Shown piece after piece: positions 19,242 to 27,770 of a stretch of 64,000 bases of DNA (position 1 is the stretch's first letter; each line of letters starts with the position of its first letter). Origin of the DNA: Sporosarcina luteola (GTDB lineage: Bacteria; Bacillota; Bacilli; Bacillales_A; Planococcaceae); NCBI RefSeq assembly GCF_023715245.1, contig NZ_JAMBNV010000001.1, positions 1,674,001 to 1,738,000 on the forward strand. Direction: 5' to 3'. The translations under genes were made by a program, and so were the position numbers. The notes below the pieces were generated by a model that was given only the letters and a program-made list of their open reading frames with translations, was not told where the DNA came from and did not search any database.

Positions 19242-20225
19242 TCAATCTTTAATAAAGACATCCGCAGAATAGATGCCCCTGACTGTGCCGTCGTCGAGCT
19301 GAAGCTCTAATAGCCCTTCTTCTGAGATGCCTAAGGCTGTGCCTTCAACCGTTTCATTTAACATGACAGCTTGGATTCGCTTGCCCGCTATATTCGAATA
19401 GCCCTCCCAAAGCAATTTGATCGGTCCGAAGCCGTGTTTCTCATACATTTTCGTATATGATTCAATAAAGAAGAGGATTTCGGCGATCAGCTTAGCGCGA
19501 TCAATATGCTTTCCGCCGGCAATCTTCAAGGAAGTGGCTATCTCTTTCAATTCCAATGGAAAATCGTCTTCATCCTGATTGACGTTCATTCCGATTCCGA
19601 GAATAATCGCTTTCACTCGATCCGGTTCCGATTGAAGTTCAGTCAGTATGCCCGTCACCTTCCTGTTGTTGATCAAAATATCATTCGGCCATTTGATCGT
19701 TGCTTCAATGCCACCGATATTTTCAATCGCTCTTACAATCGCGACTGCAGCCACGAGTGTCATTTGCGGAGCTTGCTGGGGCATGAGGGATGGCCTGATG
19801 ATCAAACTCATCCAAATCCCTTTTTGGGCTGCTGAATCCCAAGGGCGGGACAACCTTCCCTTGCCCGCCGTCTGCTCCTCGGAAACGACGAGGGTTCCAT
19901 CGGGTACACCAGCTTGTGCAGCGTCGTGCGCGAGTATTTGGGTCGATCCGCAACTGACATGATAATCGATTTTCCTGCCATAGGCTGCGGTCTGTAAGTA
20001 CTTCTTGATGTTTGCCGCGTTCACAAGATCCGGCGAAGCGATAAGCACATACCCCTTTTTACGGATCGATGCGATTTCATAGCCTTCCTCTTCAAACTCT
20101 CTAATATATTTCCAAATTGCCGTTCTGGACAAACCGAATTCGTCCGCAAACTCCTGTCCGGAAATCGGATTTCCTTTAGCTTCAAAAAGTCTTTTCAGCA
20201 ATTCACTCTTGATGTTCGTATTCAT
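19242..20225 (-). CDS. birA: Biotin-protein ligase and biotin repressor BirA
   Basis: Bifunctional protein (327 aa) that biotinylates acetyl-CoA/pyruvate carboxylase and represses biotin genes. The N-terminal winged helix-turn-helix is ISGQEFADEFGLSRTAIWKY. The ligase domain has CGSTQILAHD, the biotinyl-AMP loop EEQTAGKGRLSRPWDS, and IKWPNDILINNRKVTGIL with the catalytic Lys. A small C-terminal SH3-like domain completes it. The start overlaps cca by 23 nt. Confidence 0.96.
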   Translation of the reverse strand: MNTNIKSELLKRLFEAKGNPISGQEFADEFGLSRTAIWKYIREFEEEGYEIASIRKKGYVLIASPDLVNAANIKKYLQTAAYGRKIDYHVSCGSTQILAHDAAQAGVPDGTLVVSEEQTAGKGRLSRPWDSAAQKGIWMSLIIRPSLMPQQAPQMTLVAAVAIVRAIENIGGIEATIKWPNDILINNRKVTGILTELQSEPDRVKAIILGIGMNVNQDEDDFPLELKEIATSLKIAGGKHIDRAKLIAEILFFIESYTKMYEKHGFGPIKLLWEGYSNIAGKRIQAVMLNETVEGTALGISEEGLLELQLDDGTVRGIYSADVFIKD

Positions 20226-21393
20226 TCAGAAACCATTCCTTTATCTTTTCCGAATCGTTCGGGCAAATTTGATGGAGCACCGCATATTCGATTTTCTGCA
20301 TCCATTCACCAACCCATCTGCCGCCTCTTTGGCTTGTCCACTCCATTAGGTCTTTCCCATCAACTAGCAGGTCAGCCTTTGAACGGATTGGCAAACTATC
20401 TTGCATCTGTTTCATTTCCTCGAAATGAATTCCATGTTCTGAAGGATGTAGGGCTTGCCAAATCTTTTCTGTTGCAATCAACACGTCCAATGTAAAGCGG
20501 TAATAATCATCAACCGTAAATCGACTGGACTGCCTGTTATCAAGCGCATCTTGGACGTTTGACAGAAAGTCCTTCTCGCGGTTGGAAAGTTTATATGCCT
20601 TCGCAATCTCTCCAGCCGAAAAATGACCTGCCAACATCAATGCGGACCACCCTTGCTCTGCTGTCGAATAAGGGGCGCATTTAGATAATAGACGTGCATC
20701 ATCAGGAAATAGGGGCAAATGCTCCGCCAGGCGGGTATTCACGATCATTGCAAGTGCCTTGCCGGAATCTACGCCCTTCCATAATTTATCCATCTCCACT
20801 TTGATCCGTTCTACAGAAACATGAACGACACTAGCAGCGTTTTCTTCAATTGCCTGTAAGGTATGTTCCTCGATTGCAAACCCTAAAACGGCAGCAAAAC
20901 GGACCGCGCGGATCATGCGCAACGCATCCTCATGAAATCTGTCCGCTGCGTTGCCGACTGCCCGGATTTGACGATTCTGAAGATCCTTGATGCCATCGAA
21001 AAGATCAATCAGATCACCAGTCAGCGTCAAAGCCAAAGCATTCATAGTGAAATCCCTGCGTTGCAGATCCTCTTTCAAAGACCTGACGAATTTCACTTCA
21101 TCGGGCCTTCTATGATCCGTATATGTACTTTCCGTACGGTACGTCGTCACTTCGATCGGTTCGTCATCCAAAATTACCAGTACAGTCCCGTGTGCAAGCC
21201 CTACATCAATTGTATGGGTGAAAACCTGCTTCACTTCTTCCGGAGTCGCAGACGTGGCGATATCGAAATCAGACGCCTCTTTGCCAAGCAAATGGTCCCG
21301 GACCGCTCCGCCAACAAATACCGCTTCGTATCCTGCATCCTCCAATTGGCAGACGACTTTTCGACTCGGTGCCGTTCCAAATTCAGATGTCAT
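20203..21393 (-). CDS. cca: CCA-adding tRNA nucleotidyltransferase
   Basis: Class II nucleotidyltransferase (396 aa) that builds or repairs tRNA 3'-CCA ends without a nucleic-acid template. The head domain contains VFVGGAVRDHLLGKEASDFDIATSA (flexible loop plus catalytic DxD) and RRDFTMNALAL. The neck carries the nucleotide-selecting motif with EDALRMIRAVRFAAVLGF. The remainder is the helical body and tail. It overlaps bshA upstream by 4 nt and birA downstream by 23 nt. Confidence 0.97.
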   Translation of the reverse strand: MTSEFGTAPSRKVVCQLEDAGYEAVFVGGAVRDHLLGKEASDFDIATSATPEEVKQVFTHTIDVGLAHGTVLVILDDEPIEVTTYRTESTYTDHRRPDEVKFVRSLKEDLQRRDFTMNALALTLTGDLIDLFDGIKDLQNRQIRAVGNAADRFHEDALRMIRAVRFAAVLGFAIEEHTLQAIEENAASVVHVSVERIKVEMDKLWKGVDSGKALAMIVNTRLAEHLPLFPDDARLLSKCAPYSTAEQGWSALMLAGHFSAGEIAKAYKLSNREKDFLSNVQDALDNRQSSRFTVDDYYRFTLDVLIATEKIWQALHPSEHGIHFEEMKQMQDSLPIRSKADLLVDGKDLMEWTSQRGGRWVGEWMQKIEYAVLHQICPNDSEKIKEWFLNEYEHQE

Positions 21394-22523
21394 TTTAAAC
21401 CCGCCACCCTGTAGTACAGCTTTTCATATTCAAGAACAATGGTAGCAGAATTGAATTTATCGCGGACTGTCCTGAGCGCACTTTCGCGGAAGTTTCCATG
21501 CATGAATGGATCTTCAAGAAGCATTTTCGCTTTCATTGCCGCAGCTTCCACGTCTCCCAACTCGACAAGGAATCCATTTGTCCCGTCCTCGACCACTTCG
21601 GGGATACCGCCAATATTTGTTGCGATCGCAGGCACGCCGCAAGCAAATCCTTCAAGAAGCACGAGGCCAAATGCCTCTTTTTCAGATAATAGGAACATGA
21701 CATCACTGATTGCTAAAAGTTCCGGTAAGTCATCCCGTTTCCCTGTGAAGATGATATCCTTTACCAATCCCTCTTTTCTTGCCTTCTCCATCATTTCAAG
21801 CTTTTCAGGACCCGTGCCTACCAATACTAATTTCGCATCGACTTCCTTGCGGATAAGTTTGAAACTATCAATAATATCCCCTATCCTTTTGACACTGCGG
21901 AAATTTGAAATATGGATGATGACCTTTTCATCTTCCCGGATTCCCATATCGGTTTTTAATGAACCAGGATTGACCGGCCGGTATTTCTCTTCATCGATGA
22001 AATTATAGATTGTCTTTATTTCATTTTGCGGTTCAATTAATGATAGCGTATCCTGTCGCAGGGATTCCGAAACGGCTGTCGTCATGTCAGATTTGTCGAT
22101 TCCATAACGGACCGTGTTTTTTAAAGCAGGATCATGACCTAGAATCGTCACGTCCGTCCCATGCAATGTTGTAATGACACCTATGTCGGAATTCGCCATA
22201 TCCTTACCGAGAGCTGCCGAAATGGCATGAGGGACTGCGTAATGGACGTGCAAAAGATCTAGTCCTTCCTCTTCAATCACCCGTGCAATCCGATTCGCTA
22301 AAGCGATATCGTAAGGCGGATATTTGAAAACGGCATAACCGTCAATCTTAACTTCGTGGAAATAAATATTAGGTTGGACATCCGGGACACGGAAAGGCCG
22401 ACTCGAAGTGATAAAATGCATTTCATGTCCCCTTTCCGCCATTTTCAATCCGAGCTCTGTTGCGACAACCCCGGACCCCCCCACTGTTGGATAACATATT
22501 ATACCGACTTTCAATTTTTTCAT
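21390..22523 (-). CDS. bshA: N-acetyl-alpha-D-glucosaminyl L-malate synthase BshA
   Basis: GT4-family glycosyltransferase (377 aa) that attaches GlcNAc to malate, the first step of bacillithiol synthesis. The N-terminal KVGIICYPTVGGSGVVATELG binds the acceptor. The nucleotide-sugar site includes FRSVKRIGDIIDSFKLI and EKEAFGLVLLEGFACGVP with the catalytic E-x7-E pair. The start at ATG 22523 has GAGGTG 6 nt upstream. It precedes cca by a 4-nt overlap. The next step gene, bshB1, is not next to it here, unlike B. subtilis; the bacillithiol reductase homologue ypdA lies at 54465. Confidence 0.95.
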   Translation of the reverse strand: MKKLKVGIICYPTVGGSGVVATELGLKMAERGHEMHFITSSRPFRVPDVQPNIYFHEVKIDGYAVFKYPPYDIALANRIARVIEEEGLDLLHVHYAVPHAISAALGKDMANSDIGVITTLHGTDVTILGHDPALKNTVRYGIDKSDMTTAVSESLRQDTLSLIEPQNEIKTIYNFIDEEKYRPVNPGSLKTDMGIREDEKVIIHISNFRSVKRIGDIIDSFKLIRKEVDAKLVLVGTGPEKLEMMEKARKEGLVKDIIFTGKRDDLPELLAISDVMFLLSEKEAFGLVLLEGFACGVPAIATNIGGIPEVVEDGTNGFLVELGDVEAAAMKAKMLLEDPFMHGNFRESALRTVRDKFNSATIVLEYEKLYYRVAGLK

Positions 22524-22547
22524 ATACTGCACCTCTTCCGCCAAACG

Positions 22548-23348
22548 TTAATCGATAATATTCTCCAAGCCATACACAAGATCTTTCCGACCGATCACTT
22601 CCCGGATCGCCATCATGATGCCTGGCATAAAGCTCTTCCTGTCAAATGAATCATGTCGTAGTGTTAATAATTCCCCTTCTCCTCCGAGAAGCACTTGTTG
22701 GTGGGCTAGCAGACCAGGCAACCGGACGCTGTGGATTTTCATCCCTTCCACATCGGCTCCGCGAGCCCCTTCCAAATGGACCTGCTCTTCAGGATGTCCT
22801 TGGATATGAGCCGGCCTATTTTCTTTAATCATTTCCGCTGTTTTTACAGCCGTTCCTGAAGGAGCATCCAATTTCCGATCATGATGCATTTCCAGAATCT
22901 CGACATCCCCCAAATAGCGGGCCGCCTGCGCTGCGAATTTCATCATGAGTACTGCGCCGATTGAAAAGTTCGGTGCGATGATTCCTCCGATTTGTGTTGA
23001 TTCCACCATCTCGAAAATCGTTTCCAACTCTTGCTTTGTCAGACCGGACGTCCCAACAACCGGATGGACGCCAAGCGTCAAAGCATCTTTAACATTTCTA
23101 AATACGGCATCTGGATCAGTCACATCCAACAGTACTGCTGGTTGAAGCTCTGCATAAAGCTGTGAAAGCGATGTGTAAATTGGAATACCTTTTTTCTCTT
23201 CATTTATAACACCGTTATGTAAATGCAAACCATCGAATTTATAATCAAGTGCAGCTACCACTTCTGCATCTTTAGCTGCTTCTATCGCTTCTATCGCCGT
23301 AGTTCCCATTCTTCCCCGAGCTCCGGCGATGGCCACTTTTATTTTCAT
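22548..23348 (-). CDS. dapB: 4-hydroxy-tetrahydrodipicolinate reductase
   Basis: Reductase of the diaminopimelate/lysine and dipicolinate branch (266 aa), relevant to both cell wall and spores. The N-terminal Rossmann loop is AIAGARGRMG; DVTDPDAVFRN follows, and the active-site region EMHHDRKLDAPSGTAVKTA holds the catalytic His and Lys. The ATG at 23348 has AAGGAGG upstream and shares one base with the ypjD stop (TGATG). It directly precedes bshA, without the mgsA-bshB1 genes found there in B. subtilis. Confidence 0.97.
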   Translation of the reverse strand: MKIKVAIAGARGRMGTTAIEAIEAAKDAEVVAALDYKFDGLHLHNGVINEEKKGIPIYTSLSQLYAELQPAVLLDVTDPDAVFRNVKDALTLGVHPVVGTSGLTKQELETIFEMVESTQIGGIIAPNFSIGAVLMMKFAAQAARYLGDVEILEMHHDRKLDAPSGTAVKTAEMIKENRPAHIQGHPEEQVHLEGARGADVEGMKIHSVRLPGLLAHQQVLLGGEGELLTLRHDSFDRKSFMPGIMMAIREVIGRKDLVYGLENIID

Positions 23349-23719
23349 CAAAAATCCTCCTTTTTTGTCCATCGGTCTGCATCGCGCTTTTTAAATTTAT
23401 TTAATACGCCCATCAGTGCGTCTTCCAAGCTGATGCCTTGTGAATTTGCAAAACAGACGAGAACAAACAGCAAGTCACCTGTTTCTTCTTCCAACGATTT
23501 GATTTCTTCACTATCCTTTTTCTTCTTCATACCGTAAACATGCTGCACTTCCCGAGAGAGTTCACCAAGCTCTTCTGTGAGCCTGGCCAGCATTTCCATC
23601 GGAGGGAAATAACCTTCTTCAAAGCCCGATATGTATGAATGGACTTCTTCCTGCATGTTTTTCATCGTTTTAGCTTGTTCCAATTTGCTTCCGTCTCCTT
23701 CATTTGTTATCGTATTCAT
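23348..23719 (-). CDS. ypjD: MazG-type nucleotide pyrophosphohydrolase YpjD
   Basis: All-alpha NTP pyrophosphohydrolase (up to 123 aa), presumed to remove non-canonical nucleoside triphosphates. The metal-binding acids are seen in ARLTEELGELSREVQ and in SLEEETGDLLFVLVCFAN, the E-x2-E and E-x2-D pairs typical of MazG. The exact start is uncertain: the first ATG lacks a clear ribosome site, and a later in-frame TTG or ATG (around 23665) is possible. Coupled to dapB by a shared base; divergent from ypjC across a 70-bp gap that holds superimposed promoters. Confidence 0.88.
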   Translation of the reverse strand: MNTITNEGDGSKLEQAKTMKNMQEEVHSYISGFEEGYFPPMEMLARLTEELGELSREVQHVYGMKKKKDSEEIKSLEEETGDLLFVLVCFANSQGISLEDALMGVLNKFKKRDADRWTKKEDF

Positions 23720-23729
23720 TCATAGGAGT

Positions 23730-23759
23730 ATTGTCAAAATTTCTGTAATAAACGACAAT
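23730..23759. promoter_or_regulatory. Superimposed divergent promoters for ypjD and ypjC
   Basis: The segment begins ATTGTC and ends GACAAT. Read on the plus strand it gives TTGTCA (23731-23736), 17 nt, GACAAT (23754-23759). Read on the minus strand it gives TTGTCG (23758-23753), 17 nt, GACAAT (23735-23730). Each gene's -35 thus overlaps the other's -10. Confidence 0.45.
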
Positions 23760-23791
23760 GTAAATGCGCACCAAGGAAAGGTGGTCATCTT

Positions 23792-24664
23792 TTGCTTAGT
23801 GGAATAAAATTTAAAAACATCTTTTTTATCATTCTGGGAGCCGCCATTTTCAGTTTCGGCCTTGTACATTTCAATATCCAGCACGAACTTGCAGAAGGCG
23901 GATTTACAGGAATCACCCTTATCCTCCTGTTTGCCTTCAACTGGGATCCTGCTATTATGAACCTTCTGTTGAACATTCCGATGTTCATCATCGGTTGGAA
24001 ACTGCTCGGTAGGAAAGTTTTCATTTACACAATTATCGGCACAGTTGCGGTTTCGGTGTTCTTGAAAATCTTCATGAAATACCAGTTCAACATCCACTTG
24101 GAGGGGGACATGTTCCTCGTCGCACTGTTTGCAGGAGTTTTCATCGGAGTTGGGCTCGGCATCATTTTCCGGTATGGCGGAACAACTGGCGGTGTAGATA
24201 TTATCGCACGTTTGGCGCATAAGTACATAGGCTGGAGCATGGGAAAAACAATGTTTATGTTTGACGCGTTCGTTATTTTGCTATCTTGGGCGGTCTACTT
24301 GGATCATCGGTCCATGATGTATACACTTGTCGCGTTATTTGTGGGCGCAAGGGTCATCGACTTTGTACAGGAAGGTGCATACGCCGCTAGAGGGGCTTTC
24401 ATCATATCGGAGGCCCAGGACGAGATTGCTTCCACGATAACGCTTGAAATGGATCGGGGCGTTACTGTTTTCAGGGGTTATGGCCATTTCACGAAATCTG
24501 ACCGTGAGATATTATATTGCGTTGTTGGCAGAAATGAAATGATGCGTTTGAAAAATATTGTTACGTCGATTGATCCGCATGCTTTTGTGTCTGTTACTGA
24601 TGTGCATGATGTGTTGGGCGAAGGCTTTACACTTGATGACCAGAAACGGCCTTTGGATCATTGA
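23792..24664 (+). CDS. ypjC: YitT-family membrane protein YpjC
   Basis: 290-aa integral membrane protein of the YitT/DUF161 family with a C-terminal cytoplasmic DUF2179 domain. Five or six hydrophobic segments cover about residues 8-185 (for example IFFIILGAAIFSFGLVHF, ALFAGVFIGVGLGIIF), with the family motifs GGFTGI and RYGGTTGGVDIIA. The last ~90 residues are soluble and contain RGVTVFRGYGHFTKSDREIL. Function is unknown. A TTG start is used, with AAGGTGG 7 nt before it. It is one of few plus-strand genes here and ends at a bidirectional terminator. Confidence 0.88.
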   Translation: MLSGIKFKNIFFIILGAAIFSFGLVHFNIQHELAEGGFTGITLILLFAFNWDPAIMNLLLNIPMFIIGWKLLGRKVFIYTIIGTVAVSVFLKIFMKYQFNIHLEGDMFLVALFAGVFIGVGLGIIFRYGGTTGGVDIIARLAHKYIGWSMGKTMFMFDAFVILLSWAVYLDHRSMMYTLVALFVGARVIDFVQEGAYAARGAFIISEAQDEIASTITLEMDRGVTVFRGYGHFTKSDREILYCVVGRNEMMRLKNIVTSIDPHAFVSVTDVHDVLGEGFTLDDQKRPLDH

Positions 24665-24693
24665 CAAACACCCTTTGTATAACCGGATTTCCG

Positions 24694-24736
24694 CTTCAGG
24701 CGGACGCTTTCCGGGGGCACGGCTTCAATCCTGAAG
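24694..24736 (+). repeat. Fragment of dispersed repeat family 2
   Basis: Contains GGCGGACGCTTTCC followed by GGGGGCACGGCTTCA, nearly identical to the left end of the full copy at 60371. It is bounded by a 7-bp inverted repeat CTTCAGG/CCTGAAG. The rest of the element is missing. Confidence 0.6.
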
Positions 24737-24775
24737 TAACACATATACTTCATCTACAGATAAGAAAAATATAGA

Positions 24776-24803
24776 AAAACCCGACCAGAAGCGGTCGGGT
24801 TTT
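24776..24803. terminator. Bidirectional terminator between ypjC and the YugP-like gene
   Basis: AAAACCCGACC / GGTCGGGTTTT stem with A/T tracts on both sides serves the convergent genes ypjC and the metallopeptidase gene at 24808. Confidence 0.9.
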
Positions 24804-24807
24804 AGTT

Positions 24808-25479
24808 TTAGTCTCTGCTTTGAAAAATAAGAATGAGGCGGAGCAATTCCATTACGGCAACTGCAGTAGCAGCGACGTATGTCATTGCAGCGGCGCTTAG
24901 TACCTTCTTCGCATGGGGCTCTTCTTCATTCCGGATGATTCCGAGTTCAACAATTTGGTTCATCGCACGGCTCGATGCATTAAATTCCACAGGTAGTGTA
25001 ACAATCTGGAACAAAACACCCACTGCCATTAAGAGAATCCCGATGCCGAGCAAAGAGTTCATACTTGAGAAGATTATTCCAATCATGATGAATCCCCAAG
25101 ATGCATTTGACGTGATGTTGGCTACCGGTGCCAATCGATGGCGGAAACGCAAAAATGCATAAGCTTCAGCGTCTTGGATTGCGTGTCCAACTTCATGGGC
25201 TGCAATCGCTGTACCTGCAACTGAAGCTTCATGGAAGTTTTGGGATGATAAGGCAACCGTTTTAGTTAATGGGTTATAATGGTCGGTCAAAATACCTTTG
25301 CTTTCAACGACTTTTACATCTTGTAAACCATTGCGATCAAGGATGAGACGTGCAACTTGTGCTCCATTCATACCAGATGTTGAGCGTACTTTCGCATATT
25401 TATTATACGTACTTTTCACTTTGAATTGGGCATACAACGGAAGCAAAATGATAATACCCAGGTAAACCAAAAATGACAT
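24808..25479 (-). CDS. YugP-type membrane zinc metallopeptidase
   Basis: 223-aa protein of the YugP/zinc peptidase 2 family. It has an N-terminal membrane helix (SFLVYLGIIILLPLYAQF), a soluble part with the zinc motif HEVGHAIQDAEAY (H-E-x2-H), and two C-terminal membrane helices around residues 130-175 and 200-218. Substrate unknown. In B. subtilis the gene at this place is ypjB, a sporulation gene; here a yugP homologue stands instead. GGGAGGGG precedes the ATG, and a promoter-like TTGCGG-N17-TAAAAT lies at 25539-25511. Confidence 0.88.
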   Translation of the reverse strand: MSFLVYLGIIILLPLYAQFKVKSTYNKYAKVRSTSGMNGAQVARLILDRNGLQDVKVVESKGILTDHYNPLTKTVALSSQNFHEASVAGTAIAAHEVGHAIQDAEAYAFLRFRHRLAPVANITSNASWGFIMIGIIFSSMNSLLGIGILLMAVGVLFQIVTLPVEFNASSRAMNQIVELGIIRNEEEPHAKKVLSAAAMTYVAATAVAVMELLRLILIFQSRD

Positions 25480-25510
25480 TTATGTTTCCCCTCCCTTTCT
25501 ATCTACTTCT

Positions 25511-25539
25511 ATTTTATAATGCGCCTGAACTAACCGCAA
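25511..25539 (-). promoter_or_regulatory. Probable promoter of the YugP-like gene
   Basis: TTGCGG (25539-25534), 17-nt spacer, TAAAAT (25516-25511), about 30 bp before the start codon. Confidence 0.5.
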
Positions 25540-25549
25540 CTTTTTGCTA

Positions 25550-26155
25550 TCACACTATAGCTTTTACCCCTTTTTTCCTGTTTTTCCATAGAGTATATGC
25601 TAAGGCGATACATGCAATGGAGAGCCAGAATGTAAAGTAGCCGATTTGCTGCATATGTTTCATCAAGTCATGGTAAATCGGCATTTGGCCGAATACATAA
25701 TCGATGACATCATTATGCAATGTCCAAATTGCCGCGATAACGATATGTTTGAACTCGAATCGGTACAGAGGACTATAGAGGACTGCCTGTACGGCCATTG
25801 CGAAATGGGAACCGATAAGCATCCAACCGACAGGATCTAAGGAGCCAATTTCCAGCATAGTAAGCAGATTCATGACAACAGCCCATAAGCCGTATTTGAC
25901 AAGTGTAATAAGTGCCAGCGCTTCAATGAGTTTGAAATTCCTGCCAATCAACCAACCGATGATTGCAAGTGTAAAGAACAGGCTTGCCGTAGGGCTATCC
26001 GGTACAAAAATCCAGAATTTCGGTTCTGTTATTTCCAATTGCCACATATACCAATCGTAGCCGTATACCGTGCCGAGCAGATTGATGAATAGTAAAATCC
26101 ACAGGAATGATTTATGAGTTAACAAGAACCAAATTCGATCGACTAAAGAAATCAT
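25550..26155 (-). CDS. ypjA: DUF1405 membrane protein YpjA
   Basis: 201-aa polytopic membrane protein of the DUF1405 family with six or so hydrophobic helices, beginning with KSFLWILLFINLLGTVYGYDWY; the motif HNDVIDY near residue 155 is typical of the family. Function unknown. The start at ATG 26155 is chosen because GGGGAG lies 6 nt upstream. Its place after the qcr operon is conserved in Bacillales, and a terminator separates the two. Confidence 0.87.
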   Translation of the reverse strand: MISLVDRIWFLLTHKSFLWILLFINLLGTVYGYDWYMWQLEITEPKFWIFVPDSPTASLFFTLAIIGWLIGRNFKLIEALALITLVKYGLWAVVMNLLTMLEIGSLDPVGWMLIGSHFAMAVQAVLYSPLYRFEFKHIVIAAIWTLHNDVIDYVFGQMPIYHDLMKHMQQIGYFTFWLSIACIALAYTLWKNRKKGVKAIV

Positions 26156-26205
26156 GTCCATCTCCCCAAACACAAGTATGTAATGAATTATGTATAATAA
26201 TTTGT

Positions 26206-26238
26206 AAAAAAAAAGAGTCAGTCACCTGACTCTTTTTT
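26206..26238 (-). terminator. Intrinsic terminator of qcrABC
   Basis: Stem GAGTCAG / CTGACTC (26215-26232) with long A and T runs on either side, directly after qcrC. Confidence 0.9.
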
Positions 26239-26247
26239 CGTGTTGAG

Positions 26248-27018
26248 TTACTCTGCTGTTTTCAAGCCTTCTAGGAACTCTGCTAGTTTTTGCAAGTCTT
26301 CCTCTGAGCCATCCCACTGATTCGGAGGCATTGTACCAATACCATTATGCGCGATATCTACAATCTCATCTGCTGAAAGGCCAGTGTTGCTTAGCGCTGG
26401 TCCTAATCCACCCTGGAAGGCGTCACCATGACAGCCGATACATGTGGATCCAGCATAGATTTGATAACCTTCAGACTCTGGATCGAATTGAACCTCTTCA
26501 ACAATTGCACCTTGTGCTTTCGCTTTTTCCCAGTCATGGTTCACAACGGATTCCCATGTCAAATAGAATAGAGCTGCGAAAGAAAGGAGCATGAAAGCAG
26601 TTGGAAGAGGGCGTTTGAATGGACGGCGCTCTTTCGATGTATCCATGAACGGAACTAGCATTAAAGCTCCGATAGCCAAGCCTGGCATGATGATCGCTCC
26701 GATGACGTTATATGGTCCGGAAGCGAATTCATACTTAAGCAATTGGTACATGGATAGGAAATACCAGTCTGGAACCGGTATGTATGTTGTATCCGTAGGG
26801 TCTGCTTGACGTTCAAGCGGAGACGGATGGGCAACTGTCAGGATTAAATATCCGATTAGGAAGATGGCACCGATAATCCACTCTTTCAAGAGGAAGTTCG
26901 GCCAGAAAGCTTCTGTTTTACCCGGATATTCCGAGTAGTCTTTAGGGACATTCGGCATCTTGCCTTCAGCTTTGATGCGCGAGTCACCAACAAATTTCAT
27001 ACCTTTTCCGCGTTGCAT
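26248..27018 (-). CDS. qcrC: Menaquinol:cytochrome c reductase cytochrome b/c subunit
   Basis: Fused subunit (256 aa): an N-terminal subunit IV-like part with three transmembrane helices (IIGAIFLIGYLILTV, VIGAIIMPGLAIGALML, AFMLLSFAALFYLTW) and a C-terminal periplasmic-side cytochrome c domain with haem motif CIGCHG near residue 195 and a probable Met ligand in GTMPPNQW. It passes electrons from the Rieske/b subunits to cytochrome c oxidase. The N-terminus QRGKGMKFVGDSRI matches B. subtilis QcrC. Third gene of qcrABC. Confidence 0.96.
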   Translation of the reverse strand: MQRGKGMKFVGDSRIKAEGKMPNVPKDYSEYPGKTEAFWPNFLLKEWIIGAIFLIGYLILTVAHPSPLERQADPTDTTYIPVPDWYFLSMYQLLKYEFASGPYNVIGAIIMPGLAIGALMLVPFMDTSKERRPFKRPLPTAFMLLSFAALFYLTWESVVNHDWEKAKAQGAIVEEVQFDPESEGYQIYAGSTCIGCHGDAFQGGLGPALSNTGLSADEIVDIAHNGIGTMPPNQWDGSEEDLQKLAEFLEGLKTAE

Positions 27019-27073
27019 TTTGTCCCCTCCTTATTCTAGTTTCAGACAATCAACATCGTTTCCGATGTGAATC

Positions 27074-27748
27074 TTATAGCGGACCGGAGATTCCTTGTCT
27101 TCTGATCATGATAAAGTGTGCCGCAAGCAACCCAAGCAAAGCAGCAGGTAGGAAAAATACATGAATCGCAAAGAATCGTGTCAATGTTTGAGCTCCAAGG
27201 ATAGTGGAGTCGCCGGCTAGAAGGATTTTAATCTGCTCACCGATGAATGGCACCGATGCTGCAATTTCAATACCTACTTTAGTCGCGAACAACGCTTTCA
27301 TATCCCAAGGCAGTAAATAACCAGTGAATCCTAGACCTAACATCGTGACGAAGATCAATACGCCTACGATCCAGTTCAGTTCTCGAGGCTTTTTATACGA
27401 GCCTGTAAAGAATACACGCAGTGTATGCAAGAACATCATAACGATAACAAGCGATGCTCCCCAGTGGTGCATCCCACGCACAATCTCACCGAATGCAACT
27501 TCATTTTGAAGATAGTAAACGGATTTCCATGCATTTTCAATATCCGGGGTATAGTACATTGTAAGGAACATACCTGATAGAATCTGGATGACCGTTACGA
27601 AAAACGTCAAACCTCCGAAACAATAAATGAATGCAGAAAAATGATGTGCAGGGTTTACGTGCTCAGGTACTTCGTGGTCAGCGATATCACGCCAAATCGG
27701 GGTGATATCCAACCGTTCGTCAACCCAATCATAAATTTTATTCAGCAC
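27074..27748 (-). CDS. qcrB: Menaquinol:cytochrome c reductase cytochrome b6 subunit
   Basis: 224-aa cytochrome b6 with four transmembrane helices and the histidines for two b haems (including GMHHWGAS and FFAIHVFFLP). Cys43, in IYCFGGLTFF, matches the residue that in B. subtilis holds the extra c-type haem covalently. A GTG start is used with GGGGG about 10 nt upstream. It forms the quinol-oxidising core together with QcrA and QcrC in the membrane. Confidence 0.96.
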   Translation of the reverse strand: MLNKIYDWVDERLDITPIWRDIADHEVPEHVNPAHHFSAFIYCFGGLTFFVTVIQILSGMFLTMYYTPDIENAWKSVYYLQNEVAFGEIVRGMHHWGASLVIVMMFLHTLRVFFTGSYKKPRELNWIVGVLIFVTMLGLGFTGYLLPWDMKALFATKVGIEIAASVPFIGEQIKILLAGDSTILGAQTLTRFFAIHVFFLPAALLGLLAAHFIMIRRQGISGPL

Positions 27749-27770
27749 TTCGGTCGTACCCCCTTACATA

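Noticed and set aside
19001..19261. 86-codon minus-strand frame between birA and panB
   Set aside because: It starts inside the birA end, reads through the terminator hairpin and has no ribosome site or recognisable protein features.
23720..24220. 166-codon frame antisense to ypjC
   Set aside because: Opposite a membrane protein with clear hydrophobic helices; Cys/Asn/Asp-rich composition is the complement of that gene.
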